Below are positions 1-6,807 of a stretch of DNA of 12,189 bases, in pieces. Numbering within the stretch: position 1 is the first letter of the stretch; the number at the start of each line of letters is the position of its first letter. The DNA is from Candidatus Sodaliphilus limicaballi (GTDB lineage: Bacteria; Bacteroidota; Bacteroidia; Bacteroidales; Muribaculaceae): positions 1 through 12,189 of the forward strand of contig JAGHSP010000408.1 of assembly GCA_018065815.1 (NCBI GenBank), written 5' to 3'. The notes beneath the pieces are model-generated. The model was not told the DNA's origin. It was given only the letters and a program-made list of their open reading frames with translations, and did not search any database. The position numbers were made by a program, and so were the translations under genes.

Positions 1-1
1 C

Positions 2-1975
2 GTCTATCCTGACCATGACATCATAGTGATGAGTGACGAAGCACACCGCACACAGAATGGTGTGTTTGCCGACAACCTCATGCACATGCTTCCAACGGCA
101 AACCGTATCGGCTTCACTGGTACTCCTTTGTTGCGTGATGACAACATCACGGCTCGTACATTCGGACAGTATGTTTCTGTCTATGACTTCAAACGTGCCG
201 TGGAGGATAAGGCAACCGTACCCCTCTACTACGAGAATCGTGGTGAGAAATTGCAGGAACTGAAGAATCCCGAGATTAATGCCGAGATTGCAGCCAGATT
301 GGATGAAGAAAATCTGGATCCTTCTCAGCAAGCGAAATTAGAACGTGAGTTTGCTCAGGAGGTGCATCTGCTGACAGCGGAGAAGCGACTGAGAGTTGTG
401 GCTCAGGACTTTGTGCGCCATTATAGTGACTTGTGGACAAGTGGCAAGGCTATGATGGTAAGCTTCAACAAGGTTACCTGCGTGAGGATGTGTAACTATG
501 TGCAGGAGTATTGGCAAAAGGAGATAAAGGCTCTGCGCAAGCGCATAGAGCAAGACCCTTGGCAACAGGAAGTGCAGGAGATGAAGCGCAAACTGCAATG
601 GATGGAAGAAACGGAAATGGCAGTTGTGGTATCACAGGAGCAGAACGAGATACAGACATTCAAGAAATGGCGACTCGACATCACTCCACATCGTGAGAAG
701 ATGGAGAAACGCGAACTTGACAAGGAATTCAAGGATGCCGATGGTAAACTTCGAGTTGTCTTTGTATGTGCCATGTGGCTGACAGGCTTTGACGTGAAAA
801 CGCTCTCTTGTCTCTACATAGACAAGCCAATGAAGGCGCACACCTTGATGCAGACGATTGCCCGTGCCAACCGTGTGGCAGAAGGTAAGTCGAACGGGCT
901 TGTCATAGATTACATAGGTATTGTCAAAGCACTCCGCCAAGCACTGGCTGATTATACCGCTAATCCTGATGGCGGTGAAGGTGGCAACGACCCGACAGTC
1001 AACAAGGAAGAACTTATCAAGAACGTGTGGAAAATCATAGCCACGGCAGTAGCATTCTTGCATGACAAAGGTTTTGAATTGCAGGAACTCATTGATGCTG
1101 TGTCATTTGAGAAATTGTCGCACTTGAAGAAAGCCGCCAATCTGTTATGCGATACAGTAGAAACAAGAAAGTCGTTCTGTACATTTGCCACAACATTGCT
1201 GCGACTTTGGAAATATCTTGATCGTGATGATATTACCGAAGATATGCGTAAGAAGAAGGATGCACTGGAAGCCATCTACAAAGAATTGCAGAAAAAGCGC
1301 AAGCACGCTGACATCACCGACCTGAGTGTGGCAATCAATGATATAGTTAATGAGCATCTTGAAATTGATGCACAGCAAATGATGGTTGCCGAAGGACGTC
1401 GATTTGACATCAGCGGCATCGACTTTGATTTATTGCGAAGGGAGTTCGCTAAGCGTGAAGACAAGAACCTCGTATTGCGTGATATTCAAGACCTGCTTCA
1501 AGAGCGTTTGGCTCGACTCTTGGCAGAGAATCCATCCAGAATAAACTTTTACGAAAAGTATCAAGAGATTATTCAAGCATACAACCAAGAACAGAATCGC
1601 GCCACGATAGAGAAAACCTTTGAGGAACTGATGCACCTGTCGCAATCTCTCAGCGAAGAAGAGAAGCGTTATGTTAGAGAAGGTTTCAAGAGTGACGAAG
1701 AACTGTCACTCTATGACTTGTTGCTGAAAGACAATCTCTCGAAGCCAGAAATAAAGAAACTGAAGGATGTCGCAATTGACCTCCTTGCCAAGATTAAAGG
1801 ACAGTTGGCTGGTATGGATCATCCGTTTGACAAACCTGCGACTCGTGCAACGCTAATCATCACTATCCGTGATGTACTGTGGCAGGAATTGCCCGAGAGT
1901 TATAGCGAGGAAAGCATAAACTACTACCGCGACACCATCTACAACTATGTCAGTCAAAGATATGGTGGTGCATAA
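2..1975 (+). CDS. hsdR: Type I restriction enzyme R (HsdR) subunit, 5'-truncated by the window
   Basis: HsdR is the ATP-driven translocase and nuclease subunit of a type I restriction-modification complex; it works with HsdM and HsdS. The frame is open to the left edge, so this is the C-terminal 657 residues of a longer protein and the nuclease domain lies outside. Visible superfamily 2 motifs are DEAHR (motif II, 35-49), TGTP (motif III, 116-127), TGFD (motif V region, 782-793) and QTIARANR (motif VI, 851-874). Between motifs III and V lies a charged, probably coiled-coil stretch (about 500-740) rich in Lys, Glu and Gln. The helical C-terminal third (from about 1530), ending near SQRYGGA, resembles the DUF3387 C-terminal domain of HsdR. 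The TAA stop is intact. hsdM and hsdS are not in the window and probably lie to the left. By eye it is more A+T-rich than the genes to its right. Family assignment is firm; host recognition sequence cannot be inferred. Confidence 0.93.
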   Translation, partial: VYPDHDIIVMSDEAHRTQNGVFADNLMHMLPTANRIGFTGTPLLRDDNITARTFGQYVSVYDFKRAVEDKATVPLYYENRGEKLQELKNPEINAEIAARLDEENLDPSQQAKLEREFAQEVHLLTAEKRLRVVAQDFVRHYSDLWTSGKAMMVSFNKVTCVRMCNYVQEYWQKEIKALRKRIEQDPWQQEVQEMKRKLQWMEETEMAVVVSQEQNEIQTFKKWRLDITPHREKMEKRELDKEFKDADGKLRVVFVCAMWLTGFDVKTLSCLYIDKPMKAHTLMQTIARANRVAEGKSNGLVIDYIGIVKALRQALADYTANPDGGEGGNDPTVNKEELIKNVWKIIATAVAFLHDKGFELQELIDAVSFEKLSHLKKAANLLCDTVETRKSFCTFATTLLRLWKYLDRDDITEDMRKKKDALEAIYKELQKKRKHADITDLSVAINDIVNEHLEIDAQQMMVAEGRRFDISGIDFDLLRREFAKREDKNLVLRDIQDLLQERLARLLAENPSRINFYEKYQEIIQAYNQEQNRATIEKTFEELMHLSQSLSEEEKRYVREGFKSDEELSLYDLLLKDNLSKPEIKKLKDVAIDLLAKIKGQLAGMDHPFDKPATRATLIITIRDVLWQELPESYSEESINYYRDTIYNYVSQRYGGA

Positions 1976-1976
1976 A

Positions 1977-1995
1977 GATATTATCACGAAATATC
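1977..1995 (+). other. Short AT-rich inverted repeat after hsdR
   Basis: GATATT (1977-1982) and AATATC (1990-1995) form a perfect 6-bp arm pair around a 7-nt loop, 1 nt after the hsdR stop codon. The stem is AT-rich and has no T run behind it, so it is a weak candidate for a transcript 3' end and not a convincing intrinsic terminator. Confidence 0.3.
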
Positions 1996-2048
1996 AGGTA
2001 ATCAAATTTCGCTAAATGAGGTTGAACTGGTAGAGGAGTGGGAAAAAG

Positions 2049-2076
2049 TTTTCGTTTCTCGTTTTTCGTCATTCGT
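2049..2076 (+). repeat. Four tandem 7-bp TTTTCGT-like units
   Basis: CG dinucleotides recur exactly every 7 bp (2053, 2060, 2067, 2074), giving units TTTTCGT, TTCTCGT, TTTTCGT and CATTCGT. The array sits directly upstream of the queD -7 element and covers the place where the -33 element should be. A two-unit version of the same heptad appears in the spacer before argH (minus strand, about 10955-10943). It could be a protein-binding array, a slippage-prone tract or simple low-complexity spacer DNA. Confidence 0.55.
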
Positions 2077-2094
2077 AAAAAAGTTGTACCTTTG
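2064..2094 (+). promoter_or_regulatory. Bacteroidetes-type promoter for queD-queE-asmA-like genes
   Basis: TACCTTTG at 2087-2094 matches the Bacteroidetes sigma-70 -7 consensus TAnnTTTG exactly. A partial -33 element, TTTC (consensus TTTG) at 2064-2067, lies 19 bp upstream, within the usual spacing. Transcription would start near 2100, leaving a leader of about 50 nt before the queD ATG. It is the only good match to this promoter in a non-coding part of the window. Confidence 0.7.
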
Positions 2095-2114
2095 TTGTTT
2101 GATAGTTATAACCC

Positions 2115-2134
2115 TGTTTTGATAAGTCAAAATA
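2115..2134 (+). promoter_or_regulatory. Leader hairpin upstream of queD
   Basis: TTTTGA (2117-2122), a 4-nt TAAG loop and TCAAAA (2127-2132) form a perfect inverted repeat, extendable outwards by a G-U and a T-A pair (2115-2134). It lies in the predicted 5' leader, about 15 nt before the queD start. It could be an RNA hairpin affecting translation or an operator dyad. A preQ1 riboswitch would be the natural expectation for queuosine genes, but I cannot align this leader to the preQ1-I consensus, so no riboswitch is called. Confidence 0.4.
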
Positions 2135-2149
2135 TCATATAATTCTGGT

Positions 2150-2488
2150 ATGTATTACGTAAAGAAAACGCTTGAAATATCTTCGTGCCATCAGTTGTAT
2201 CTCGACTATGAGAGCAAGTGCGAGAATTTGCATGGTCACAACTGGATGGTGAATATCTACTGCAAGGCTAAGGAACTTGACAGCAATGGCATGGTGTGTG
2301 ACTTTACTCACATCAAGCAACTGGTGCACAAACGCCTCGACCACAAGAACCTCAACGAGGAACTGAAGTTTAACCCCACTGCCGAGAATATCGCACGATG
2401 GATTGTAGATACTGTGCCCAACTGCTATCGCGCCGAGGTGTGGGAGTCGCGCGACAACATGGCTGCCTACGAGAAGGACGAGGACTAA
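2150..2488 (+). CDS. queD: 6-carboxy-5,6,7,8-tetrahydropterin synthase (QueD)
   Basis: QueD converts 7,8-dihydroneopterin triphosphate to 6-carboxytetrahydropterin, the first dedicated step of the cytosolic 7-deazaguanine (preQ0/queuosine) pathway. The 112-residue product has the zinc ligands expected of the 6-pyruvoyl-tetrahydropterin synthase fold: His14 and the HGH pair His28/His30. Cys24, in the stretch before HGH, is the likely catalytic cysteine. Further family signatures are LDHKNLNE (63-70), PTAENIARWI (76-85) and a late Glu in VWES (Glu99). Length is near the usual 115-125. The start follows the promoter and leader directly, and the first residues (MYYVKKTLEISSCHQL) match the usual QueD N-terminus. 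It is followed after 12 nt by queE, the next enzyme. Confidence 0.95.
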   Translation: MYYVKKTLEISSCHQLYLDYESKCENLHGHNWMVNIYCKAKELDSNGMVCDFTHIKQLVHKRLDHKNLNEELKFNPTAENIARWIVDTVPNCYRAEVWESRDNMAAYEKDED

Positions 2489-2500
2489 CCACATCACGCA

Positions 2501-3088
2501 ATGTATAAGGTCAACGAAATATTCTATTCGCTGCAAGGCGAGGGTTTCAACACGGGCACGGCAAGTGTGTTTGTGCGCCTGAGCGGGTGCAATCTCAAGT
2601 GCTCGTTCTGCGACACCAGCCATAGCGACGGGCGCATGATGTCGGCTCCTGCCATTGTCGAGGAGATTATGAAATACCCTCAAGCGCCTCTCATCGTGAT
2701 CACTGGGGGCGAGCCCACGTTGCAACTCGATGACGACCTGGTGAAGGCTCTCAAGCTCACGGGCAAGCGCATTGCTATCGAGACCAACGGCACCCGTCCT
2801 GTGCCAGATGGTATCGACTGGATTACCCTCTCGCCGAAAACTGGGTTTGATGGCGCCGATGCTCATCCATGCACTTTGCAGCATTGCGATGAGCTCAAAG
2901 TGGTGTATCTGGGCCAGGACCTTGCACAGTATGACCACATCCAGGCTAAGCACAGGTTTTTGCAGCCGTGCTTCACTTGCGACGACGATGCACGGCTCAA
3001 GTCAATCAGCGACACCGTGGAAGCCGTGAAACGCAATCCGCAGTGGAGACTCTCTATGCAGACCCACCGCTACCTTAATATACCATAA
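2501..3088 (+). CDS. queE: 7-carboxy-7-deazaguanine synthase (QueE), radical SAM
   Basis: QueE rearranges 6-carboxytetrahydropterin, the QueD product, to 7-carboxy-7-deazaguanine using S-adenosylmethionine and a [4Fe-4S] cluster. The 195-residue protein begins with the typical NEIFYSLQGEG and has the radical SAM cluster motif CX3CX2C (Cys30, Cys34, Cys37). The SAM-binding GGEP motif is at 69-72. SPKTG sits mid-protein, and the C-terminal LSMQTHRYLNIP resembles the MQTHK...IP ending common in the family. It lies 12 nt after queD with no room for a promoter, so both are probably co-transcribed. No strong ribosome binding site precedes it, as is usual in Bacteroidetes. queC and queF are not in the window. 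A 272-codon open frame on the opposite strand here is a shadow. Confidence 0.95.
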   Translation: MYKVNEIFYSLQGEGFNTGTASVFVRLSGCNLKCSFCDTSHSDGRMMSAPAIVEEIMKYPQAPLIVITGGEPTLQLDDDLVKALKLTGKRIAIETNGTRPVPDGIDWITLSPKTGFDGADAHPCTLQHCDELKVVYLGQDLAQYDHIQAKHRFLQPCFTCDDDARLKSISDTVEAVKRNPQWRLSMQTHRYLNIP

Positions 3089-3099
3089 AATTTCACGCC

Positions 3100-4935
3100 A
3101 TGTCGATGCAACGCAAGATTATCAAGTGGACTGCAATAACTCTGGGTAGCATTGTCGTTCTCATTGTGGCAGCGACAGTTGCTCTGAACCTGCCGCCCGT
3201 GCAGCGTTACATCAAAGACACGGCACTGCAAATGCTGTGCAGGGAGTTCAACACCACCATCACGCTTGATGAGGTCGATGTGTCGGTCATCAACGGCCAT
3301 GTGGGCCTCTACGGGCTCACTATCAATGATCTTGCTGGCGAGAAAATGCTTGACGTGGACACTCTTTATGCCGGGTTTGACATGTGGAAGGCGTTGACGC
3401 AACGCAAGGCCGAACTTGAGAACATAAAGCTGAAAGGAGCCACTGCAAGTATTTACAAAAACCGCCCCGACAGCGCCGCCAACTACCAGTTTCTCCTCGA
3501 TGCAGTGAAAAAAGATGAGGCCCAGGATGATACCGACAGCACGAAGCATGAGCCTGCGTTCCAGTTTGACATCAAAGACGCACAAGCCAGTAACCTAGAC
3601 ATCACATGGCAGGATCGCAGCAAGCCGGGCACATATACCAGAATCAAGCTGGAAAATGCCAAATGCGACCGTAGCAGTGATGTCACCCGCATCAAGGTGA
3701 ATGGACTCACGCTAGTAACCGAGAACAACAAGCCACGCAAGAACGAAGGCAAACCCAATCGCGGTGCCTTCGATGCCGGTCATCTCGACATCCTTGCCGA
3801 TGCCGATGTTGTCATGCATCACAAGAAGGATCATCCCACCGAGATAGAACTCAAAGAATTGCAGGCCGAAGACCGTGGGTCGGGGTTAAAGCTCAACAGC
3901 ATGCACTGCAACGCCGTTATAGACAAGGGACATGCCACCGTTCGTGACATAGAGATTGTGAGCCGCAGCACCACGCTCAGCATTGATAGCGTCAATTTCA
4001 CCTTGCCCGACAGCACCCACACACTTGCCTACCAATCATCGACAGTGAAAGGCAACGTCTTGCTTGCCGACATCTCGCAGCCGTTTGCCCCGGTGCTCAA
4101 GAAGTTCAAGATGCCGCTCAATCTCTCGGTCAAGGTGAGCGGCGAAGGCCAGACGATGCGTTTTGGCGACATCGTGGTAACCAACCCCGACAAGCGTCTG
4201 TGCGTTAAGGCCAACGGCATCATCACGCCGTTAGGACACGTGGAAGAAGGGCAGCAGCGCACCATTCATTTCAACATCACCAGCATGTATGCGCGCAAAG
4301 GTGTGAAGGAGCAGATACTTGCCTATTTCCCGGTGAAGGAATCGATGATGGGACTCATTAAGAGCACCGGCGACATCAGTTATCACGGCACGCTCACTGT
4401 GCCCAAGAAGCATGTGGTGATGAACGGCACATTAAGTACCGTTGCCGGTAGTCTGGCATTCAATTTTGACATCGACAACGCCAATAAGTACCTCTCTGGT
4501 CATGCCAGTACAAACCAATTTGCACTCGGCAGAATCATCAGTGTCCCCGATTTCAAGAATATTGCCTTCGATGCGACATTCAATTTTAGTATCGCGAGCA
4601 AGAAGAAAGCCCAGGAACTACACCGTCACACGGGCAAACTGCCATTGGGGTGGGTCAAGGGCACCGCAAGTGAAGCCACCTACAAGAAGCTCACACTCCA
4701 CCACATCGTGTGGGACATCACTAGCGACGGAGACATTGCGAAAGGGGTTGCCGGCATAGAAGGTAATATTGCCGACGTGATGTGTGAATTCTCCTTTGTC
4801 AACACCGACTTCGAGAAAAGCCTCAAGTGCAAGCCATCGTTCAAGTTCAACAAACTGGCCGATAAACTCAAAGGCGTGAAAGACAAAGTGAAAGACAAAA
4901 TAAAGGAAAAATTCACCAGGAAGAAAACTTCCTAA
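3100..4935 (+). CDS. AsmA-like inner-membrane-anchored envelope protein
   Basis: The 611-residue product has one N-terminal membrane anchor (about residues 12-31, preceded by basic QRKIIK) and then a long region of alternating beta-type sequence. This starts with the AsmA-like pattern of a short amphipathic helix, then TITLDEVDVSVINGHVGLYGLTI and a D...KAL...IKLKGA step. AsmA/TamB-like proteins form periplasmic beta-groove structures thought to move or organise lipids between membranes; that role is family knowledge, not shown here. Length is close to E. coli AsmA (617). The C-terminus is an amphipathic, strongly basic tail of about 25 residues with repeated KDK units. The start at 3100 gives MSMQRK; an ATG at 3106 (MQRK) is equally possible. 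It lies 11 nt after queE, so it is likely in the same transcript, although no functional link to queuosine is evident. Its TAA overlaps the stop of the convergent gene. Confidence 0.75.
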   Translation: MSMQRKIIKWTAITLGSIVVLIVAATVALNLPPVQRYIKDTALQMLCREFNTTITLDEVDVSVINGHVGLYGLTINDLAGEKMLDVDTLYAGFDMWKALTQRKAELENIKLKGATASIYKNRPDSAANYQFLLDAVKKDEAQDDTDSTKHEPAFQFDIKDAQASNLDITWQDRSKPGTYTRIKLENAKCDRSSDVTRIKVNGLTLVTENNKPRKNEGKPNRGAFDAGHLDILADADVVMHHKKDHPTEIELKELQAEDRGSGLKLNSMHCNAVIDKGHATVRDIEIVSRSTTLSIDSVNFTLPDSTHTLAYQSSTVKGNVLLADISQPFAPVLKKFKMPLNLSVKVSGEGQTMRFGDIVVTNPDKRLCVKANGIITPLGHVEEGQQRTIHFNITSMYARKGVKEQILAYFPVKESMMGLIKSTGDISYHGTLTVPKKHVVMNGTLSTVAGSLAFNFDIDNANKYLSGHASTNQFALGRIISVPDFKNIAFDATFNFSIASKKKAQELHRHTGKLPLGWVKGTASEATYKKLTLHHIVWDITSDGDIAKGVAGIEGNIADVMCEFSFVNTDFEKSLKCKPSFKFNKLADKLKGVKDKVKDKIKEKFTRKKTS

Positions 4936-6803
4936 ATCAGATAACCATATTCCCTGAGCTTGTCCTTGACTTTTGCCAGAGCCTTGGTCTCGATAAGGAT
5001 GTGATTGCGCTCGGCACGGATTGTGTGTTCGCGTATATACTTGTCGGTCGAGAGGATGCGCAGCAGGTCATTGTTGCCAGGTAAGATTTTCATGACCGTG
5101 TAGCCTTTACCTGGCGAGAGCAAGGGATAACAACGGTTCTCAATTCCGGCATAGAATGACTTCCACACAGCCGAGGGCTCGGTAGTCACGTTGTGAGTGA
5201 AAAATTCCCACTTGCGCATGATGTCATCAATGCCCTTGCAGTTTGCCATGAAAGAATCGGCAGTGACACGGTAGCGTTGCGCTCCTATCGGTTCGGCAAA
5301 GTTTTGCAGCATTGGCTCGTAGGGATTTTTCCCGTCGATAACCAGAGCACGGATGATGAGCCTTTCGGGGTCAACCTCAAAGTATTCGGTGGGTTTGTGC
5401 ATGCCTGGTGCCTCGTAGGTGGCAGTGTGCCCGAACACATATTCCCCAAGCTTGGTCAAGCGCAGGTATTCAAGGCAGTTAAAGCGAGGCTCAATAGCTG
5501 TCGCAGGCACGTAGTAGGCAATCTCCAGCAGGCCGTAGGTAGCGAAGAGCATGAGCAACCCCTTGCACACCGGGACGGTGATGTTATCATATATTTCCTC
5601 AACTCGCAACCGTTCATCATCAAGGCATATTCTAGAGTCGGCCACAAAATTTGAGTCGGCCACCATGATTGTGTCAATAGTAACGTCTGTAATGCTGCGT
5701 CTCAACTTGTCGAAATCATCGCACGAGAACCATTTGCCTGGTGTCATCAATCTCAACGCATCGGTAATGTTGTCAATGGCTTGTGACAGCTTGCTTTCAT
5801 AAAACAAGTTGTCGCGCTTTACCGCCTTGAGGTGCGACAGCCATTCCATGGTGATGTAGTTCACGTCAACATTATGGACACATTGGGCTATTATCTCCCA
5901 GTACTGGTTGATATTCGGTCCCATTTGAGAGAAATTATGTGCAGCAAGCGACGGAATCATCACTTGTGCCGCCATTTGTTTCAGCTCTTTAGAGTTGCTG
6001 CAAGGGAAAAACTCATTCAGTCCTAATTGCTTGGCAATCTTCTTTGTCGCAGTTGCGGGCATCTTGTAAGCCCCAAATTCCACTTCTCCTTGCTCCTTTA
6101 TTTGGTTCAGGAGAAACAGTTGCTCGCCTATGTTCTGCTCGTTACTGTAGAATAGCATCTTTCCGTCATTGTCAAGGTTGTCGATGGGGTGCGTTTCCTT
6201 GTCGGCAATGGCGCGGTTGTAGATGTTCCAGAGGTAACGTGGCATCCATATGTAGGTGCTCATGCCAGTGAAGTAGTGGTAATAATAGCTGCTGATGTTG
6301 AAAACGCTAAGCAGGTTGTGGCTAATGGTGTGAGAACGGCTGTAGAAATATCTGGAATCGGCCGAAACCACTGGCTCTCCAGCAAGTTTATTTGCTTTTA
6401 TATCGCTGATATAGCCTTGACGGTAGCATTGCTCCCACACGCGCTTTATGCCCTGAGGAAACGTCTTGAAAAACTCACGGAAGTTATCATCATTGCCCAG
6501 AATGATAGCGGCAGGCCATGTATAGTCATCCTTGGAGCGAGGGGCTGTATAGAGTTTCAGTAATTGGGGTATGGGCGAGGAGGGGTTGCTCTTGCTGCGC
6601 AGTACATATCCCCTGAATGCATTTTTAATTGCTTCGCATAGTTTCTCTAGGGTGACCTTGGTGTGGGTTGACGTAAGATGTACGTAGCATTTTTTTATGT
6701 CCTCGCTCATCGCATTGAGCAGCAGCACGGGGCGGTTGTCGGGAACATTCATGTTCTCGTCCAGCGGGTTGCCGAAGAGGTCTCTGTTTATTTTCTTTGC
6801 CAT
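4932..6803 (-). CDS. Unrecognised 623-aa partner of the SNF2 helicase, possible Helicase_C_3-like C-terminus
   Basis: I do not recognise the full-length protein. ATG at 6803 (MAKKINRDLFGNPL) is chosen; an in-frame TTG at 6815 would overlap the helicase gene by 8 nt and is less likely. It starts 4 nt after the SNF2 helicase stop, so the two are almost certainly co-expressed. The protein is soluble with no signal peptide. The N-terminal two thirds are helical, with an unusual YYYHYF cluster at about 173-178. About residues 443-458 (CLEYLRLTKLGEYVFG) look like the end of a winged helix. Residues 475-623 follow the order seen in Helicase_C_3 (XPB/Ssl2-type) domains: a beta-strand start, RYRVT plus helix, a helix ending in a W-containing segment, a leucine-rich LLRILSTDKYI segment, a short ILIET strand and a closing KLREYGYLI. 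This similarity is an inference by eye. Likely role: accessory or DNA-binding subunit of the helicase; function unknown. Confidence 0.8.
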   Translation of the reverse strand: MAKKINRDLFGNPLDENMNVPDNRPVLLLNAMSEDIKKCYVHLTSTHTKVTLEKLCEAIKNAFRGYVLRSKSNPSSPIPQLLKLYTAPRSKDDYTWPAAIILGNDDNFREFFKTFPQGIKRVWEQCYRQGYISDIKANKLAGEPVVSADSRYFYSRSHTISHNLLSVFNISSYYYHYFTGMSTYIWMPRYLWNIYNRAIADKETHPIDNLDNDGKMLFYSNEQNIGEQLFLLNQIKEQGEVEFGAYKMPATATKKIAKQLGLNEFFPCSNSKELKQMAAQVMIPSLAAHNFSQMGPNINQYWEIIAQCVHNVDVNYITMEWLSHLKAVKRDNLFYESKLSQAIDNITDALRLMTPGKWFSCDDFDKLRRSITDVTIDTIMVADSNFVADSRICLDDERLRVEEIYDNITVPVCKGLLMLFATYGLLEIAYYVPATAIEPRFNCLEYLRLTKLGEYVFGHTATYEAPGMHKPTEYFEVDPERLIIRALVIDGKNPYEPMLQNFAEPIGAQRYRVTADSFMANCKGIDDIMRKWEFFTHNVTTEPSAVWKSFYAGIENRCYPLLSPGKGYTVMKILPGNNDLLRILSTDKYIREHTIRAERNHILIETKALAKVKDKLREYGYLI

Positions 6804-6807
6804 AACG

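Noticed and set aside
2095..2149. preQ1 riboswitch upstream of queD
   Set aside because: The hairpin and an ACCC run are suggestive, but the preQ1-I order (stem, C-rich loop, A-rich tail ending near the RBS) could not be laid onto this leader.
2135..2953. 272-codon open frame antisense to queD and queE
   Set aside because: It lies wholly opposite two well-supported enzymes, its translation resembles no family, and its length follows from the codon use of the true genes.
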